A DNA stretch of 64,000 bases. Source: Chrysomallon squamiferum. Taxonomy: Eukaryota > Mollusca > Gastropoda > Neomphalida > Peltospiridae. The stretch spans positions 14,051,178-14,115,177 of the forward strand of contig CM022671.1 in the NCBI GenBank assembly GCA_012295275.1, in the 5' to 3' direction. Positions 61,350-64,000 of the stretch are shown in pieces; the first letter of the stretch is position 1, and the number at the start of each line of letters is the position of its first letter. The notes below the pieces were generated by a model that saw only the letters and a program-made list of their open reading frames with translations, did no database searches and had not been told where the DNA came from. The position numbers and the translations under genes were made by a program.

Positions 61350-63123
61350 CTGAAATAAGTTTTAAGATTAGACAAGGATGATGAAACACGTGAAATGAAT
61401 AAGCTGTGTAATGTATAACTAATTTTCTTTTTAAATCTGTGGTAACAAATTATTTTTAATAAACCATAAATGATAAGAAAAATTATATATTTAAACAATC
61501 CCAAATCATTTAAAATTTAAAAACTATTAAAAACTAAATACAGTACAAGCAGCCAGACTGAGAATGTCTGTTTTGGTTTTACATATAACTACACACTATA
61601 CTTACTCTTTTAAGAAAAACATATCCTTATTTTTTCCAAACATGACCAAATGCAACAGAATGTTAACTAAATAGACCACAAAGTACTAAAGACATAATAC
61701 AACTGAAACGTACCTTGTATTTACATCCTGCCTCTTTGAATGGACAAGACACAGTAGCAGATGGACACATCTCTTGAACATGAATGTTCATTTCTTCACG
61801 TGGTATTTTGGTTGGATCACATCGATTCGGGCAAGCAAGAGGAAATCGTGGGCACTGGTACTGATGTGTCTACAAGCAAATGGTGAACTATTAATATATT
61901 CTAAAATCTTTTTTTTATATATATTTTTGTCTTATTCTATTAATAATTTCATCAAGAGATCTCTGTGTAATATAATCAAAGTCCTTTGCAAACAATATTA
62001 TTTGAAAAATAGTTGTAAAGGATCTCTGAGACAAAGAAATAAAAAAAGGCACTTAACGTTTTTTACAGTTATGAAATATACAGTTTATAGATATAATTTA
62101 ATTTACCTGCAGTGTTTCTTGCACAAACTCTCTGCTGCAGTAATCACAGTTGACAGTTCTTTTGTGACATTCATTTTTCATGTGGTTGGACAAAAACCTT
62201 CTTTCCAGTTTTGCCCCACACTTGTTCTCACACCAAACAACCTCCTTTGGACAGTTTCCAGAATGTGTCTAAGAGAAGAAAAACAGATTCACTGAATTAA
62301 GTATTACCTCTTTTAAAACACATATAATTCCACATCAACCTCATTATTATCCTAATGAGTACCTTAAGTGACACAATCATGTGTGTGACTTCCTCTATAG
62401 TTTTAGTTATCAAAATGCAGAGAGTTGTGTATGATGCCTGAGTAATCATCTGCTTTTAGCACAGTTCAAAATATTTGCCTTCAGATAGTGAAGAGCATGA
62501 GCAATATGAGGTCCAAATACAAGTTTTGAAATAAAATAACCACTCAGAGAAGTTTCTTTTATAAAATTTTATAGAACAGAAATATATTTTCTAAACAGAT
62601 AACATTTCAAAAAGTTTAAAATTACATATGAGACTATTTTATTACATGATAATAAATTTTAGTTTTAAAGAAAAGAAAAGAAAAACCTAATAAGAGATAA
62701 TATAAGATAAGTATTTTACTTTAAAATTAAATAGAATTTGCAAAACATTTGAAACAGGTTAATAAGATAGATAGATAAATGTTCTGTTAAAGAGGTTCTA
62801 CAAATCTGGAGTATTTACTTTTTTCTTCTTTTTTTCAGTTATCAGGGCTGTTTCATCTAAATAGATGATGAATAATCATCTAAAGTTATCATATTTCATC
62901 CATTTAAAAATATATTGCTGTTAATTAAATAAATATTAATAATATAAATATTTTTTACCATATCAAAATATTCAGCATTAAATTCCTGGTTACAAAATTC
63001 ACATTTTGTTTTTCGTTTCGGGCATGTATACTCGAGATGGTCATCCAGAGAAAGTGGAGACAACTTGGCAGAACACCGGTTAGGACAAGGTACTGCATCA
63101 TAGCGACAGATATCCATGTGTGC
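60717..63123 (-). CDS. TRAF4-like adaptor, 3' part of gene (four exons)
   Basis: Four exons join in phase 0 to encode the last 371 residues of a TRAF-family adaptor. These cytoplasmic proteins couple receptors to NF-kB/JNK signalling, and TRAF4 also acts at cell junctions and in development. Exons 63123-62959, 62268-62107 and 61869-61714 each encode one CART/TRAF-type zinc-finger module of 52-55 residues. Exon 61349-60717 encodes a short coiled coil and the MATH/TRAF-C domain. TRAF4 features in TRAF-C are LNGNGQGEGKFLSAYIKLLP, SFVPDPTWKHFQKP and SLGFGYPKFVSHDILKTRDY. All splice sites are GT-AG and no disablement is seen. The RING finger and first exons lie beyond position 64000. Introns are 690, 237 and 364 bp. 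Assignment to the TRAF4 subgroup is confident; one-to-one orthology is not, as invertebrates may have several. Confidence 0.9.
61714..61869 (-). CDS. TRAF4-like exon: zinc-finger module
   Basis: 52 codons: THQYQCPRFPLACPNRCDPT, then MNIHVQEMCPSATVSCPFKE and AGCKYK at donor AAG/GTACGT. Acceptor CTTGTAG. The GCK(Y/H) ending immediately before the coiled coil is as in TRAF4. Confidence 0.9.
62107..62268 (-). CDS. TRAF4-like exon: zinc-finger module
   Basis: 54 codons: THSGNCPKEVVWCENKCGAK, then LSNHMKNECHKRTVNCDYCS, ending ETLQ at donor CAG/GTAAAT. Acceptor TTCTCTTAG. Confidence 0.9.
62774..62935 (+). repeat. Dispersed 160-bp repeat, copy 2 (TRAF intron)
   Basis: Homologue of 58183-58339 in the same orientation, located in the intron between the first two TRAF4-like exons of the window. 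Confidence 0.85.
62959..63123 (-). CDS. TRAF4-like exon: zinc-finger module
   Basis: 55 codons: AHMDICRYDAVPCPNRCSAK, then a DDHLEYTCPKRKTKCEFCNQ segment, ending FDM at donor ATG/GTAAAA. Acceptor ATTTGTAG. It has the alternating C-x-x-C and H-x-x-x-C pattern of TRAF fingers. Confidence 0.88.
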
Positions 63124-64000
63124 CTACAAATATTTCATACAAATGTTTACTAAATCATATTGGTAATAATACAGATAACAAGAACAGTTACGTAAAATAC
63201 TTTTACTTAAAAAGAAGCAGTTTTAGCAAGACTGCCAGGTTTCTATTTTAAATTTACATCAGATTCAATCATTAACAGTTAAACATGAGAGTCTCAAAAT
63301 AAACTGGTTTAATATTCTCATTACCAACTTAGTTTTCCATTTTGCAGATTACAAATGAACACTTTGAGAAAATTGTCTTTCAGTAAAACGAACCGATCAG
63401 TAATAGAATGCTTTCTCAGCGACATGTAAGAGTGTATCCAGTATACACGGATAAGTCAGATCATATCACTTGAACTAGACAGCTGACTTCAATGACTAGA
63501 TTCAAACAAGAACAGACAAAGTTGGTATGCTTCAATAATTTATTTGTGACCACCACTGAAATCCCCAGTGGTCATAGCCCAGTGAGTGTAAAGAATACAT
63601 TTCTCACTGCAATCAGTTATGCATGGGCCGTCTTTGAGATGGGCAGAATTTTTTACAATGCATTCCTTGCAAGTAAACAAACAAAACAAATATAACAGTT
63701 TTCTTACTTGAATTGATAGTATGGTTTTTATTTGTTGTGTTTTAGACAAGTATTAACACAAAATTTATAAATTATGAGTGAACATGTGAACATGAAATGT
63801 TCATTTAAAAAAAGAAAAGAAAAAAGTCCTGAGTGACTGAGTAAATGTTTTTTCTTTTTTGGCTTTGTTTTGTTTTTTCCCCAACTACTCGCTATGCCTT
63901 TATATTATAACATTTACAAAGCACATTTTATTCATACCTTTTCATTAAACAGAATATAATTATTTTACAAATTTGTATTATCTTTTTTGTTTGTATCACT
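63124..64000. other. TRAF4-like intron or upstream sequence to window edge
   Basis: No further zinc-finger or RING exon was found here. A minus frame at 63540-63749 contains a cysteine-containing run (CKECIVKNSAHLKDGPCITD, then CSEKC) after TTACTTGCAAG. Its Cys spacing does not fit a RING or TRAF finger, and I do not recognise it. Confidence 0.45.

Noticed and set aside
61041-61358. Plus-strand frame of 105 codons
   Set aside because: Antisense shadow of the TRAF coiled-coil/MATH exon. The frame 61774-62295 is likewise antisense to two TRAF zinc-finger exons.
63540-63749. Cysteine-containing minus frame upstream of the TRAF exons, considered as a RING or zinc-finger exon
   Set aside because: Cys/His spacing fits neither RING nor TRAF finger, and no donor site in phase 0 was found at its end.

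Overview
This is eukaryotic nuclear DNA from an invertebrate animal. It is very AT-rich, dominated by simple repeats such as (ATT)n, (GA)n and (AC)n, and contains GT-AG introns and one 200-base assembly gap. Protein homologies are metazoan: a TRAF4-like adaptor, a TRPM channel relic, a prolyl 4-hydroxylase alpha relic, hAT and FLYWCH/MULE-type transposon relics. A protostome such as a mollusc or chelicerate is plausible, but the sequence does not fix the lineage. No tRNA, rRNA or CRISPR was seen.

Layout. 1-5 kb: a short minisatellite and a frameshifted prolyl 4-hydroxylase alpha relic. 5-9.8 kb: AT-rich DNA and microsatellites. 9.8-17.5 kb: a dense set of foldback sequences. It contains a family of about 65-80 nt hairpins sharing a CTGGGAATTC arm, three of them inside about 300 bp tandem units. 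It also contains a second hairpin pair at 13.8-14.0 kb, a 69 bp satellite whose unit carries two small stem-loops, and an inverted pair of higher-GC blocks. 18.1 kb: assembly gap. 20.7-23.8 kb and 42.9-48.5 kb: two diverged inverted arms. They carry the same candidate promoter, first donor and small exon, pointing away from each other. The left arm is interrupted by an ~870 bp transposon with a FLYWCH remnant. In the right arm the downstream part has been amplified into an array to ~54.8 kb whose units hold consensus-like splice acceptors and donors. 26.7 kb: a transposon-associated gene relic. 30.1-33.3 kb: five decayed TRPM exons on the minus strand. 38.2-39.95 kb: a dead hAT element with recognisable ends. 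55-57.2 kb: a duplicated 300 bp block and two of the best hairpins. 58.4-59.1 kb: a satellite related to the one at 33.7-34.3 kb. 60.7-63.1 kb: the last four coding exons of a TRAF4-like gene, the only clearly intact protein-coding gene. Its 5' exons lie beyond the right edge.

The most interesting material is non-coding: several independent hairpin families with precursor-microRNA-like geometry, plus an inverted, exon-bearing, amplified locus. Small-RNA and long-read RNA data would decide whether it is a lineage-specific microRNA or lncRNA locus or simply foldback repeats. All protein calls rest on recognised family motifs read by eye; no database search was run.
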